Assembly (NCBI GenBank): GCA_943788495.1
Contig: CALSQO010000001.1
Span: 682,001 to 746,000 of the forward strand
Length of the DNA: 64,000 nt
Direction of reading: 5' to 3'
Source: UA16 sp905478895
Lineage (GTDB): Bacteria; Bacteroidota; Bacteroidia; Flavobacteriales_D; Sanyastnellaceae
The notes under the pieces are model-generated. The model made no database searches. It saw only the letters and a list, made by a program, of their open reading frames with translations, and was not told where the DNA came from. Positions 43,927 through 52,918 of the stretch are shown one piece after another (the first letter of the stretch is position 1; every line of letters starts with the position of its first letter). A program made the translations under genes and the position numbers.

Positions 43927-45570
43927 TCACGTTTGAATGACACCTGTGCGAAATGCTTCGAGGGGTGCATGGCTGGCCATTTCAATGCCGCTGCTGATCC
44001 AATGCCGAGTCTCTTCCGGATCAATGATAGCATCGACCCATAAACGCGCTGCAGCGTAGATCGGAGAGGTTTGCGCTTTGTAACGCGATTCAATGGCATC
44101 GAACATCTTTTTCTGCTCCGCCTCGTTTGGCTTCTCGCCTTGTTTTTTGAGCCGAGCCAACTCAATCTGTTGCAAAACCTTAGCGGCTTGTTCCCCTCCC
44201 ATAACAGCGAGTTGGGCGGTGGGCCAGGCAACGATTAGTCGAGGGTCGTACGCTTTTCCGCACATGGCATAATTCCCAGCGCCATAACTGTTTCCGACAA
44301 TGATGGTAAACTTCGGGACGGTTGAATTTGCCACCGCGTTGACCATCTTGGCGCCATCTTTGATGATGCCGCCGTGCTCACTGCGCGATCCCACCATAAA
44401 CCCTGTTACGTCTTGCAAAAAGACGAGTGGAATCCCTTTTTGATTGCAATTCATGATGAAGCGTGCAGATTTGTCGGCGCTATCCGAATAAATCACACCT
44501 CCAAATTGCATCCCATCCTTCTTGGATTTCACCAGTTTTCTTTGATTGGCCACTATTCCAACACTCCAACCATCGATCCGGGCATAGCCCGTAATGATGG
44601 TTTTGCCGTATTCTTTCTTGTACTCTGTAAATGAGTCTGCATCTACAAGCGCCGTGATGAGGTTGCGGGTTTCATAGGGCTGATTGCGTTCGCTCGGCAA
44701 AACACTGCAGATTCCTTGTCCGCTAGGAGCCAAGGATTTTATTTGGTCGAAACCCGCAATGTTGGCCTCAGTGCGTTGGTGTCCAATCAGTTTTCGAATG
44801 GTATACAAGGCTTCATCGTCACTCTTGCATTTGTAGTCCGTCACCCCACTGATCGTGCTATGGGTGTCTGCTCCACCAAGGGTTTCATTGTCAATATCCT
44901 CGCCGATTGCCGCTCGCACCAAGAAGCTCCCCGCCAAAAAGATGGACCCAGTTCCCTCCACAATCAAGGCTTCATCGCTCATAATAGGAAGGTACGCTCC
45001 GCCAGCGACGCATGATCCCATCACAGCCGCTATCTGCGGGATGCCCATGGCGCTCATTTTTGCATTGTTCCGAAACATTCTTCCAAAGTGTTCTTTGTCC
45101 GGGAAAATTTCATCTTGCATGGGCAAGAAAACGCCTGCGCTATCGACCAAATAAATGATTGGAATGCGATTTTCCATGGCAATTTCCTGGGCTCTGAGGT
45201 TCTTTTTGCCTGTAATGGGGAACCACGCTCCCGCTTTCACCGTGGCATCGTTGGCCACGGCAATGACTGTTCTGCCAAAAACCTTTCCAATTTGAACCAC
45301 GACTCCACCGGCCGGACAGCCTCCATGCTCCTGGTACATGCCTTCACCCGCGAGTTCACCGATTTCGATGGGTTTTGAATCTGCATCAAATAACAATTGC
45401 AGCCGTTCCCGAGCCGTTTTTTTTCCTTTCGCATGCTCTTTGTCGATGCGTTTTTGACCACCACCTTTTGCAGCAATTTGAATGCGATCTCGGATGGGAG
45501 CCCAGAGGAGACGCATGGCATCTTCGTTCCGATTGGCATCGATGGATTGAGAAGATTGATTGTTCGGCAT
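43927..45570 (-). CDS. Acyl-CoA carboxylase beta subunit (methylcrotonyl-CoA carboxylase-like)
   Basis: A 547-residue carboxyltransferase with both crotonase-like halves: ARERLQLLFDADSKP, GGCPAGGVVVQIGKVFGR, DSAGVFLPMQDEIFPDKEHF and GGADTHSTISGVTDY in the N half; PLVFLQDVTGFMVGSRSEHG, IVGNSYGAGNYAMCGKAYDP and WPTAQLAVMGGEQAAKVL in the C half. Length and the GSRSEHGGI-type motif fit methylcrotonyl-CoA carboxylase beta (leucine breakdown) better than propionyl-CoA carboxylase. The biotin-bearing alpha subunit is not in the window. TAACTTTA sits 4 nt before the ATG. Confidence 0.88.
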   Translation of the reverse strand: MPNNQSSQSIDANRNEDAMRLLWAPIRDRIQIAAKGGGQKRIDKEHAKGKKTARERLQLLFDADSKPIEIGELAGEGMYQEHGGCPAGGVVVQIGKVFGRTVIAVANDATVKAGAWFPITGKKNLRAQEIAMENRIPIIYLVDSAGVFLPMQDEIFPDKEHFGRMFRNNAKMSAMGIPQIAAVMGSCVAGGAYLPIMSDEALIVEGTGSIFLAGSFLVRAAIGEDIDNETLGGADTHSTISGVTDYKCKSDDEALYTIRKLIGHQRTEANIAGFDQIKSLAPSGQGICSVLPSERNQPYETRNLITALVDADSFTEYKKEYGKTIITGYARIDGWSVGIVANQRKLVKSKKDGMQFGGVIYSDSADKSARFIMNCNQKGIPLVFLQDVTGFMVGSRSEHGGIIKDGAKMVNAVANSTVPKFTIIVGNSYGAGNYAMCGKAYDPRLIVAWPTAQLAVMGGEQAAKVLQQIELARLKKQGEKPNEAEQKKMFDAIESRYKAQTSPIYAAARLWVDAIIDPEETRHWISSGIEMASHAPLEAFRTGVIQT

Positions 45571-45574
45571 GTGG

Positions 45575-45600
45575 TAAAGTTAAGTGGAGCGGTACCTTTG
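45575..45600. promoter_or_regulatory. Divergent promoters TAACTTTA (minus) and TACCTTTG (plus)
   Basis: The minus element occupies 45582-45575, 4 nt before the carboxylase ATG. The plus element occupies 45593-45600, 7 nt before the GTG of the binding protein gene; exactly 4 nt downstream is an in-frame ATC. The elements are 10 bp apart, so the two promoters cannot both be occupied at once. Confidence 0.45.
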
Positions 45601-45607
45601 TCGCATC

Positions 45608-46789
45608 GTGCACGGGAAGTTCATTTTACGGAATCATCGCATTCAGGTTGCATTGGTCATTGCCTCGGCATTGGTCATGGGGTGCGGAGTGCCCAAAGAA
45701 AATGCCAAATCAGCCTGTCAAATGCCCGTAGAATATGCGATGCCTCAGTTCGCAGAGGGATTTCGATGGAAATTTTTGCCTGCTTCAAAGGCGGAGCAGC
45801 CGCGGACTTGCCTTGAATTGTTTGACGTGAATTTTGAAACCGTGGAATCGACCGTTTACCGGGATTCCATGGCCTGGCGTCTGGATCCTTGCCCCAAAGG
45901 AAATGCGGTGGTTTTGCAGGTTGCCTCCCGAGGTTTAGCAACGTTGAGTACGACGCATGTAGCGTTGCTCCAGGCGTGGGATGATTCCCTTGTGCATTGG
46001 GCAGGTGGTGCCTTTGTCAATTACATCCAATCGGAGGTTGCACAGCGTCGTTTGGCGCAGAAGCAAGCCGTGAACTTTGGGGGCAATCCAGAATGGGATT
46101 TGGAAATGCTCATTGCTCATCCGCCCTCAGCGTTATGTATTTATCCTTTTGGCAACCCAATCGACGATGCAAGTTGGTCGAAAGATGTTCCAATTGTCCC
46201 AATTCTGGAATACTTGGAACCACACCCCTTGGGACGAGCTGAATGGATGCGGGTCTTTGGATGGATGGTCAGTGAGGAATCAGGCGACAAGGCTTCAAAC
46301 CGTTTCCAGCAGATTTCGGCGAGGTATGAAGCGTTGCGAGCATCGCCCAAGGAGTATGGGAAGCTTCGGGTATTCACGGGGAGCGTGGAGCAAGGCGAAT
46401 GGCATGCTCCAGGCGGAAGTAGTTTCATCGCTCGATTGTTGAACGATGCAGGAGTGGAGTATGTTTTTGAGGAATATGAGGGACGTGAAAATGTGCGGAT
46501 TCCATTGGAAGAAATGATGAAAGTAGGCAATGCATCGGATGCTTGGGGGCTTGTTGTCCAGCACACCGGCGATTCTTTCGGAATGCAAGACTTGCTGGCC
46601 ATGGAGGACCGAAATCGCCTCATCATTCCCGCATCGAATAAAGTATTTGCAGCGAATACAGCTCAATGCGATTACTTTGGATGGTGGGTGGCACGTCCCG
46701 ACGCGATGCTCGAAAACGTGATGTGCCTTTTCGACGGAGGTTCGTGTGACCTGGAAGTTGAACCTTGCTTTTCTTGGTTGAAGGAATGA
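45608..46789 (+). CDS. Periplasmic iron/cobalamin-type ABC substrate-binding lipoprotein
   Basis: A 393-residue class III binding protein. A GTG start at 45608 is favoured because the ATG at 45584 lies before the promoter; the signal ends LVMGC, so Cys26 would be lipidated. The two-lobed pattern is seen (a first lobe with HPPSALCIYPFG, then PIVPILEYLEPHPLGRAEW, then a second lobe with GSVEQGEWHAPGGSSFIARL and the terminal WWVARPD). These features match FecB/BtuF/HmuT relatives; siderophore, haem or B12 is possible. The permease follows with an ATGA overlap. Confidence 0.85.
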   Translation: MHGKFILRNHRIQVALVIASALVMGCGVPKENAKSACQMPVEYAMPQFAEGFRWKFLPASKAEQPRTCLELFDVNFETVESTVYRDSMAWRLDPCPKGNAVVLQVASRGLATLSTTHVALLQAWDDSLVHWAGGAFVNYIQSEVAQRRLAQKQAVNFGGNPEWDLEMLIAHPPSALCIYPFGNPIDDASWSKDVPIVPILEYLEPHPLGRAEWMRVFGWMVSEESGDKASNRFQQISARYEALRASPKEYGKLRVFTGSVEQGEWHAPGGSSFIARLLNDAGVEYVFEEYEGRENVRIPLEEMMKVGNASDAWGLVVQHTGDSFGMQDLLAMEDRNRLIIPASNKVFAANTAQCDYFGWWVARPDAMLENVMCLFDGGSCDLEVEPCFSWLKE

Positions 46790-47772
46790 ATTATACAGCA
46801 ACTGTTATCTTGACGTTGGCCGCCATCTTCGGTTTGGCGCTGAGTCATCTGCTCTCGGGTTCCACGAACATCGACTGGGGAGAGTTGGGTTTGTGGTTCA
46901 GCAACGCGCCAACGATTGCGGGCACCGTGTTTTTCGAAGTTCGACTCCCTCGGGTTTTGATCGCGATTGCAGCAGGAGCAGGCCTGGGTATCTCAGGGCT
47001 GATGATGCAGACGTGGTTTCATAATCCGTTGGCGGGTCCTTCTGTGCTCGGCGTGACTTCCGGAGCAGGCATGGCTGTTGCTTTGGTTGTTTTGACGGGA
47101 ATGGGAGGTGGTTGGTTGGCGAATGCCTTGGCAGCGAGCGTGGGAAGTTGGTGTGCTCTAGGACTCGTGCTTTTCGTTGCGAGTCGGTTCCGTGGCCTCG
47201 CCTCGCTGCTGATTTTTGGCCTCATGCTCAATTACTTGTTGGGTGCGTTGGTCACCGTGTTGCAGGCCGAGGCGGAAGAAAATGCCCTGCAACAATTTGT
47301 GTTCTGGGGCATGGGAACATTTGGGCAAGCCTCTTTGGTGACTGCAAGTGCGGTACTCATATTGGTTTTGGCAGCAAGCAGCATCGCGTTCAAGCAGTAT
47401 GAGAACCTAGACAAATGGACCCTTGGAGCCGTCACAGCGAGAAGCATGGGGGTGAATGAATCCCGTTTGCAGAAGATACTCGTCGTATTAACGGGGTTGC
47501 TTGCAGGATCCATTACGGCAGTGTGCGGTCCCGTTGCATTTTTGGGCTTAGCCACGCCACATTTGGTCAAATTGATCATCCCTTACCGCAGCCACAATCG
47601 ATTGATTCCAATGACGGCCTTGATCGGAGCCCTGCTCGCTTTGCTCGCAGATTGGGGCGTGAAAGGATGGGGAATAGCGGATAGCGGTTGGCCACTGAAT
47701 GCCGTGCTTTCCATGCTGGGAGCACCCTTGGTGATTTGGGTACTCTTGCAACGTAATTTTTCCCGATCATGA
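46786..47772 (+). CDS. FecCD-family ABC permease
   Basis: A 328-residue inner-membrane permease with about ten hydrophobic segments: RLPRVLIAIAAGAGLGISG, QTWFHNPLAGPSVLGVTSGA, FWGMGTFGQAS and FLGLATPHLVKLIIPYRSHN (the coupling-helix region). The family forms a homodimer with two ATPase subunits to import iron complexes, haem or cobalamin. It overlaps the binding protein gene and the ATPase gene by 4 nt on each side, giving a complete three-gene importer. The matching TonB-dependent receptor is not in the window. Confidence 0.92.
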   Translation: MNYTATVILTLAAIFGLALSHLLSGSTNIDWGELGLWFSNAPTIAGTVFFEVRLPRVLIAIAAGAGLGISGLMMQTWFHNPLAGPSVLGVTSGAGMAVALVVLTGMGGGWLANALAASVGSWCALGLVLFVASRFRGLASLLIFGLMLNYLLGALVTVLQAEAEENALQQFVFWGMGTFGQASLVTASAVLILVLAASSIAFKQYENLDKWTLGAVTARSMGVNESRLQKILVVLTGLLAGSITAVCGPVAFLGLATPHLVKLIIPYRSHNRLIPMTALIGALLALLADWGVKGWGIADSGWPLNAVLSMLGAPLVIWVLLQRNFSRS

Positions 47773-48470
47773 AGAGGGAGGGAACAAACGGGAACGAACA
47801 CGTTATCCGAGCAGCTAACCTCACGGTGGGTTATTCGGGTTATCCGCGCGTTTTGTCTCAGATGGACTTTCAATGGGAGGGCGCAGGCATTCATTTGATC
47901 ATTGGAGAAAATGGCTCCGGCAAGAGCACGCTCATTCGAACCCTCGCTGGCTTGCAAAAGCAACGCGGAGGAACTGTGTTTTGGGGGAATGAGGATGTCT
48001 CTCAAATTTCATCGACGCGACGAACGGCCAAAATGGCTTTTGTTCAAAGTTTGCCACCGCGGCAATCGGAGCTGACCGTTTCGGAAGCGCTCGCCTTGAG
48101 CGGACGCAAAGAAGAGAACATCAGCCAATGGTTGCACACGTTTGATCTTCTGGATATGACCACCAAATCCCTTTGTGATCTGAGTGATGGATTGGGGCAA
48201 CGGGTGATGCTGGTTCGCGCCATCCTCCAAGACACACCTTGGATTCTGTTGGATGAGCCCACGGCTTTCTTGGACGTGAAGTCGCGCCAGGTGATGTGGG
48301 CCCAATTGTCTGCATTGGTTTCCAAAGGCAAACGCGTCATGGTTTCCAGTCATGACTATCATTTGTTGGAAGGCAACCTCGACCTGCGCAGTGTCACAGC
48401 GATCCAAGAAAACCGGCTTCATGCTTTGAATCCAGCGGGCACATGCGCGGATTGGAACGCGCACATTTGA
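47769..48470 (+). CDS. FecE/BtuD-type ABC transporter ATP-binding protein
   Basis: A 233-residue ATPase with Walker A IIGENGSGKST, Walker B WILLDEPTAFLDV and the switch His in VSSHDYH. The signature is LSDGLGQR instead of LSGGQ, a variation (LSDG) I associate with Bacteroidota importers of this class. It powers the FecCD-type permease encoded just upstream (ATGA overlap). The 82-nt gap that follows carries a TAGATTTG element at 48529 for the next gene. Confidence 0.9.
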   Translation: MKREGTNGNEHVIRAANLTVGYSGYPRVLSQMDFQWEGAGIHLIIGENGSGKSTLIRTLAGLQKQRGGTVFWGNEDVSQISSTRRTAKMAFVQSLPPRQSELTVSEALALSGRKEENISQWLHTFDLLDMTTKSLCDLSDGLGQRVMLVRAILQDTPWILLDEPTAFLDVKSRQVMWAQLSALVSKGKRVMVSSHDYHLLEGNLDLRSVTAIQENRLHALNPAGTCADWNAHI

Positions 48471-48552
48471 TTCAATATGTTTTACAACTTTGGCACACGG
48501 CCAAGAGTGCAGGAGAATGGGGACTTCGTAGATTTGCAGCAACTTTAGCATT

Positions 48553-49800
48553 ATGCCCTCCATCGCCCGTATGATTTTTGCCTTCTTGTTTCTGTCAGTC
48601 ATCTTGGCGAGCATAGAATGGCTTTCGTTCCGGTTGCTTGGGAGAAAATTCGATCGCCGCCACAATTGGTTCCAGATCCGCTGGGTATGGCTTGTTTTGG
48701 TGGCGGTGATTTGGATTGCATTCGTCATCAATGGATTCATGTGGCCTACATGGAGATCGACGCACCCGCGTCTGTTGAGCGTGCTGTCCATTTCATTCTT
48801 TGTCATTTTCATTCCAAAACTGGTGATGGCTGTTTTTGAGGTATTTGAATTGGTGCGAATGGGAGGTTCCAAGGCGATCAACGTTGCCATGGGCAGCGCT
48901 CGTCCTATTTCAAGGCAATCATTCTTGACCCAACTGGGGTTTGGCGCTGCGGGATTTACATTTTCCAGCTTTCTGTATGGGGTAACTTGGGGGAAATACG
49001 CCTTCCGTGTGGAGCGCTTAACGGTTCCGATCGTCAATCTGCCAGAGGTGTTCAATGGATTGAAACTGGTGCAGATTTCCGATGCTCACCTCGGGAGTTT
49101 CATGAATACACCGCGGCCAGTTTTGGATGCATTGGAACAAATCAATGCTTTGCAACCGGATGTGATTTTGTTTACGGGTGACTTAGTCAATACCCACGCA
49201 AATGAGGCAGAGGCTTGGATTGATGCTTTTCGGATGCTGCATGCTCCCATGGGGAAGTTTTCCATTTTAGGCAACCACGATTATGCCGATTATGGTCCAT
49301 TTGAAGAGTCCGAACGGGAGGATAGCCGAAAGCGCATCAAGGAAATACACGAAGAAATGGGGTTCAGACTGCTTTTGAACGAGCACCATCATTTTGAACG
49401 AGAAGGCGAACGAATTGCATTGGTAGGTGTGGAAAATTGGGGCAAAGGTTTCAGAAGAAGTGGTGACTTGAATGCGGCAATGAAGGGAAGCGATGCCGAC
49501 AAATTGTGCGCAATCCTCATGACGCATGACCCGACGCATTGGGAAGAAGAGGTGATGGATGACAAAGCGCCCATTGATTTGACGTTAAGTGGCCATACCC
49601 ATGGAATGCAGTTTGGAATTGAAATTCCGTGGTTGGGCATCAAATGGTCTCCGAGCCAATGGCGTTACAAGCGATGGGCTGGTTTGTACCAAGAATCCGG
49701 GCAATTCCTCCACATCAATCGAGGCTTCGGAGTCTTAGGCTTCCATGGCCGTGTGGGCATGCCACCTGAAATTACAGTGTTAGAAATCGAGCAGGCATAA
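48553..49800 (+). CDS. Membrane-anchored metallophosphoesterase
   Basis: A 415-residue protein with about three N-terminal membrane segments (residues ~5-115) and a basic twin-Ser/Thr-rich linker, followed by a calcineurin-like phosphoesterase domain: VQISDAHLGSF, LFTGDLVNTHA, GNHDYADYG and SGHTHGMQFG supply the dinuclear metal ligands. Relatives include YaeI-like enzymes that split UDP-2,3-diacylglucosamine or other phosphodiesters, but the substrate is unknown. The catalytic domain most likely faces the periplasm. It starts with its own upstream TAGATTTG element. Confidence 0.9.
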   Translation: MPSIARMIFAFLFLSVILASIEWLSFRLLGRKFDRRHNWFQIRWVWLVLVAVIWIAFVINGFMWPTWRSTHPRLLSVLSISFFVIFIPKLVMAVFEVFELVRMGGSKAINVAMGSARPISRQSFLTQLGFGAAGFTFSSFLYGVTWGKYAFRVERLTVPIVNLPEVFNGLKLVQISDAHLGSFMNTPRPVLDALEQINALQPDVILFTGDLVNTHANEAEAWIDAFRMLHAPMGKFSILGNHDYADYGPFEESEREDSRKRIKEIHEEMGFRLLLNEHHHFEREGERIALVGVENWGKGFRRSGDLNAAMKGSDADKLCAILMTHDPTHWEEEVMDDKAPIDLTLSGHTHGMQFGIEIPWLGIKWSPSQWRYKRWAGLYQESGQFLHINRGFGVLGFHGRVGMPPEITVLEIEQA

Positions 49801-49847
49801 GCAGCTTCGACGTAATATTGCGGGAGTAATCCCCGAAAACAAATACG

Positions 49848-51536
49848 ATGTCAGACGATAAGAAAGTCATATTCAGCATGCACAAGGTCAATAAGGTGAC
49901 CCCAGCAGGCAAGCAGATTTTGAGGGATGTAACCTTGGGTTTTTACCATGGAGCAAAAATCGGGATCTTAGGAGCCAATGGTGCTGGAAAGTCCACAGTG
50001 ATGCGGATCATCGCCGGTTTGGATGAAGCATATACCGGCGACGTGACGTGGTCGCCCAACCTATCGGTAGGCTACTTGTCCCAGGAACCAGAACTGGACG
50101 AGAGCAAGACCGTGCGGGAGATTGTCGAAGAAGGCACGGCCGAAATTGTAGCAGTGCTCAAGGAATATGAGGAAATCAACGCGAAGTTCATGGACGAAGA
50201 AATCCTGAACAATCCCGATAAGATGGAGGCGTTAATCAATCGCCAAGCGGAGGTTCAAGATCGTATTGATGCATTGAATGCTTGGGAATTGGATACGAAA
50301 CTGAACATTGCAATGGATGCCCTTCGTTGTCCTCCGGACGATGCAAAAATTTCAATGCTTTCGGGAGGAGAACTGCGGCGAGTGGCCCTTTGCCGCTTGC
50401 TTCTTCAGCAGCCGGATGTTTTGCTTTTGGACGAGCCAACCAACCACTTGGATGCGGAATCCATCGATTGGTTGGAGCAACACCTTGAGCAATACACGGG
50501 AACGGTTTTGTGTGTGACGCACGATCGTTATTTCTTGGACAATGTGGCGAAGTGGATCTTGGAACTGGACCGAGGGGAAGGAATTCCTTATGAAGGGAAT
50601 TATGCTTCGTGGTTGGAGCAGAAGACAAAGCGATTGGCGCAGGAAGAAAAACAAGCCTCAAAACGGCAAAAGGAACTGGAACGGGAGTTGGATTGGGTCA
50701 AGCAATCACCCAAAGGACGACGCGTCAAGAACAAAGCCCGTGTAAACAATTACGAAAAAATGCTCGCTGAGGGAACCAATGAGAAGGACGCTCGATTGTC
50801 CATTCCGATTCCCAATGGTCCGCGTTTGGGCAATTTGGTCATCGAGGCAGACAAACTGCAAAAAGCATTTGGTGAGAAGCTCTTGATTGAGGATTTGAGT
50901 TTCAGCCTTCCACCAGCAGGAATTGTAGGCGTGATTGGTCCAAACGGGGCAGGAAAGACCACCCTCTTTCGGATGATCATGGACGAGGAGCAACCGGATG
51001 GTGGTGCATTCAAGAAGGGAGAAACCGTTGAAATCGGCTACGTAGACCAACGGCACGCCTCCATTGATCCGGAAAAAACAGTTTGGGAAGTCGTCAGTGG
51101 TGGGACGGATCAATTGGAAATCGGAGGTAAACTCTTCAATAGTCGAGCCTATGTGTCGAAGTTCAACTTCAATGGCTCGGATCAGCAAAAGAAATGCGGC
51201 GTGCTTTCGGGAGGTGAGCGAAATCGATTGCACTTGGCCATGACATTAAAAACGGAAGCCAACGTGTTGCTTTTGGACGAGCCTACCAATGATATCGACG
51301 TGGATACCCTGCGCGCGTTGGAGGAAGGAATCGAATCCTTTGCTGGTTGTGCGGTTGTCATTTCTCACGATCGGTATTTTTTAGACCGCATCTGCACGCA
51401 CATTTTGGCCTTTGAAGGTGATTCCCAAGTGTACTGGTTTGAAGGGACTTACAGCGAATATGAGGAGAATCGAAAGAAGCGACTGGGTCAAGCAGGGCCG
51501 CAACGGGTGAAATACAGAAAGCTTGTCCGCGACTGA
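49848..51536 (+). CDS. ettA: Energy-dependent translational throttle protein
   Basis: A 562-residue ABC-F protein with two nucleotide-binding domains and no membrane part. Domain 1: Walker A GANGAGKST, signature LSGGELRRVALC, Walker B VLLLDEPTNHLD. Linker (P-site tRNA-interaction motif) ~240-310, with basic KGRRVKNKARVNNYE. Domain 2: GPNGAGKTT, LSGGERNRLHLA, VLLLDEPTNDID. EttA binds the ribosomal E site and gates the first elongation step according to the ATP/ADP ratio. Its last 14 nt overlap the gluQ gene. Confidence 0.95.
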   Translation: MSDDKKVIFSMHKVNKVTPAGKQILRDVTLGFYHGAKIGILGANGAGKSTVMRIIAGLDEAYTGDVTWSPNLSVGYLSQEPELDESKTVREIVEEGTAEIVAVLKEYEEINAKFMDEEILNNPDKMEALINRQAEVQDRIDALNAWELDTKLNIAMDALRCPPDDAKISMLSGGELRRVALCRLLLQQPDVLLLDEPTNHLDAESIDWLEQHLEQYTGTVLCVTHDRYFLDNVAKWILELDRGEGIPYEGNYASWLEQKTKRLAQEEKQASKRQKELERELDWVKQSPKGRRVKNKARVNNYEKMLAEGTNEKDARLSIPIPNGPRLGNLVIEADKLQKAFGEKLLIEDLSFSLPPAGIVGVIGPNGAGKTTLFRMIMDEEQPDGGAFKKGETVEIGYVDQRHASIDPEKTVWEVVSGGTDQLEIGGKLFNSRAYVSKFNFNGSDQQKKCGVLSGGERNRLHLAMTLKTEANVLLLDEPTNDIDVDTLRALEEGIESFAGCAVVISHDRYFLDRICTHILAFEGDSQVYWFEGTYSEYEENRKKRLGQAGPQRVKYRKLVRD

Positions 51537-52356
51537 ATACATTGGACGTTTTGCGCCGACGCCTTCGGGTCCGCTTCATTTTGGCTCAATTGTCGCCGCG
51601 GTGGGCTCTTGGCTGGATGCCAAGGCCGCTGGTGGGATTTGGAAACTGCGCATTGATGATTTAGATCCTCCCCGCGTTGCACCCGGGTGCATTGACTCCA
51701 TTCTCCATTCATTGGAAGGGCACGGACTCCATTGGGATGGTCAGCCGCAGTATCAATCTAACTGCTTTGAACGGTACCAAGAAGTGCTGGAGCAACTGAC
51801 CCATGCGGGCCACGTGTATTTCTGCAATTGCTCGCGGAAGGATTGGCAACACAGTGAGATTTATCCCGGCACTTGCCGTCCTCTTCAGCACAGCACGGGC
51901 CGTGGATTGCGTTTTAAGTCCTTGGATGGAACAATTGCTTGGGAAGATCGGTCGTTCGGAACGACGCAGATTGACGTTTCCTCTCAGGTAGGTGATTTTT
52001 TGCTGAAGAATGCCCACGGTATCTTTAGTTACCAATTGGCCAATGCAATCGACGATTGCGATATGGGCATCACAGATGTGGTGCGTGGTGCAGATCTGTT
52101 GACGGTCACAGCGGCGCATATCTCGCTGCAACGGGCGCTGCAAGCGAAACCCATTCGCTACCGCCATTTGCCATTGGCTTTGACCAGTGAAGGCGAGAAA
52201 ATCTCAAAGGCAACGCACGCGCCAGCCGCTGCTGCAGAGGATGCTCCCGATACGCTGAAGCGTGCCTTTCATCATCTGGGACTGGGGGTCATTCCTTTGG
52301 ACGATGTCCATCACATGTTGGACGAAGCCGTTTCAAAATGGTCGGTGGGACGGTGA
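51523..52356 (+). CDS. gluQ: Glutamyl-Q tRNA(Asp) synthetase
   Basis: A 277-residue truncated glutamyl-tRNA synthetase with GRFAPTPSGPLHFGS (HIGH-like), the zinc-ligand pattern YFCNCSRKDW...YPGTC, YQLANAIDDCDMGITDVVRG and KISKATHA (KMSKS-like). It lacks the anticodon-binding domain. GluQ charges the queuosine base at position 34 of tRNA(Asp) with glutamate. The start is TTG at 51523, 14 nt inside ettA, with CAGAAAG upstream; no in-frame ATG precedes the HIGH motif. Coupling to ettA is likely. Confidence 0.9.
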   Translation: MSATEYIGRFAPTPSGPLHFGSIVAAVGSWLDAKAAGGIWKLRIDDLDPPRVAPGCIDSILHSLEGHGLHWDGQPQYQSNCFERYQEVLEQLTHAGHVYFCNCSRKDWQHSEIYPGTCRPLQHSTGRGLRFKSLDGTIAWEDRSFGTTQIDVSSQVGDFLLKNAHGIFSYQLANAIDDCDMGITDVVRGADLLTVTAAHISLQRALQAKPIRYRHLPLALTSEGEKISKATHAPAAAAEDAPDTLKRAFHHLGLGVIPLDDVHHMLDEAVSKWSVGR

Positions 52357-52381
52357 GTGTTGGATTGTCGCGCAAGGGAAG

Positions 52382-52915
52382 TCATTCAGAGACCAAATTC
52401 GCTACCACTTCGATCATTTTTGAAAACTCTTCATCCTCGAATAGCCGGGTCAAAAATGCGATTTCACCTCGTTTGTCGACGACCACATTCCGGGTGACGC
52501 CCGATTTGGGAGCCGCGATTGAGTAAAACAGTTTTCCTCCAGGATCGGGTGCGATGGGATAGCTTATTCCCATTTGACTTGCAAAGTCAATTACCTTTTC
52601 GCGCGGCTCGTCCAAGTCCACTCCCAATAAGACGAAGTTTTCATGCCGAAATGGCGACCACACTTCTTTTTCCAAGTGCGGCATTTCTTTCCGGCATACT
52701 CCGCACCACGAAGCTGTAAACTGCAAGATATATGTTGTGCCAAGTAGGGATTCCCGTGTGAATGAGTTTCCCTGGGTGTCTTTTAAGGCGAAAGGAGGGA
52801 TTGGATCGCCCACTTTGACGATGTAGCCGCGTTCATCCGCCAGAGGATTTTGAGCGCTGGACGAAAAAATAAAAATCCCAAGAGTAAAGAAAGCCAGTAG
52901 CGTAAATCGTTGCAT
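52382..52915 (-). CDS. Secreted TlpA-like thiol-disulfide oxidoreductase
   Basis: A 177-residue exported thioredoxin-fold protein. Signal peptide 1-22 (ends FSSSAQ), then DPIPPFALKDTQGNSFT and the redox site FTASWCGVCRKEMPHLE (WCGVC), with cis-Pro region SYPIAPDP and GVTRNVVVDKRGEI. Such proteins reduce periplasmic disulfides, often for cytochrome c maturation or cargo folding. It is the last gene of a minus-strand run behind the esterase, xerD and the SPOR-like gene. Confidence 0.9.
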   Translation of the reverse strand: MQRFTLLAFFTLGIFIFSSSAQNPLADERGYIVKVGDPIPPFALKDTQGNSFTRESLLGTTYILQFTASWCGVCRKEMPHLEKEVWSPFRHENFVLLGVDLDEPREKVIDFASQMGISYPIAPDPGGKLFYSIAAPKSGVTRNVVVDKRGEIAFLTRLFEDEEFSKMIEVVANLVSE

Positions 52916-52918
52916 GTT

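Noticed and set aside
48009..49055. A 348-codon open frame on the minus strand
   Set aside because: It lies opposite the ABC ATPase and the metallophosphoesterase, both with complete family motifs, spans the gap between them and shows no recognisable motif; it is a composition-driven shadow.
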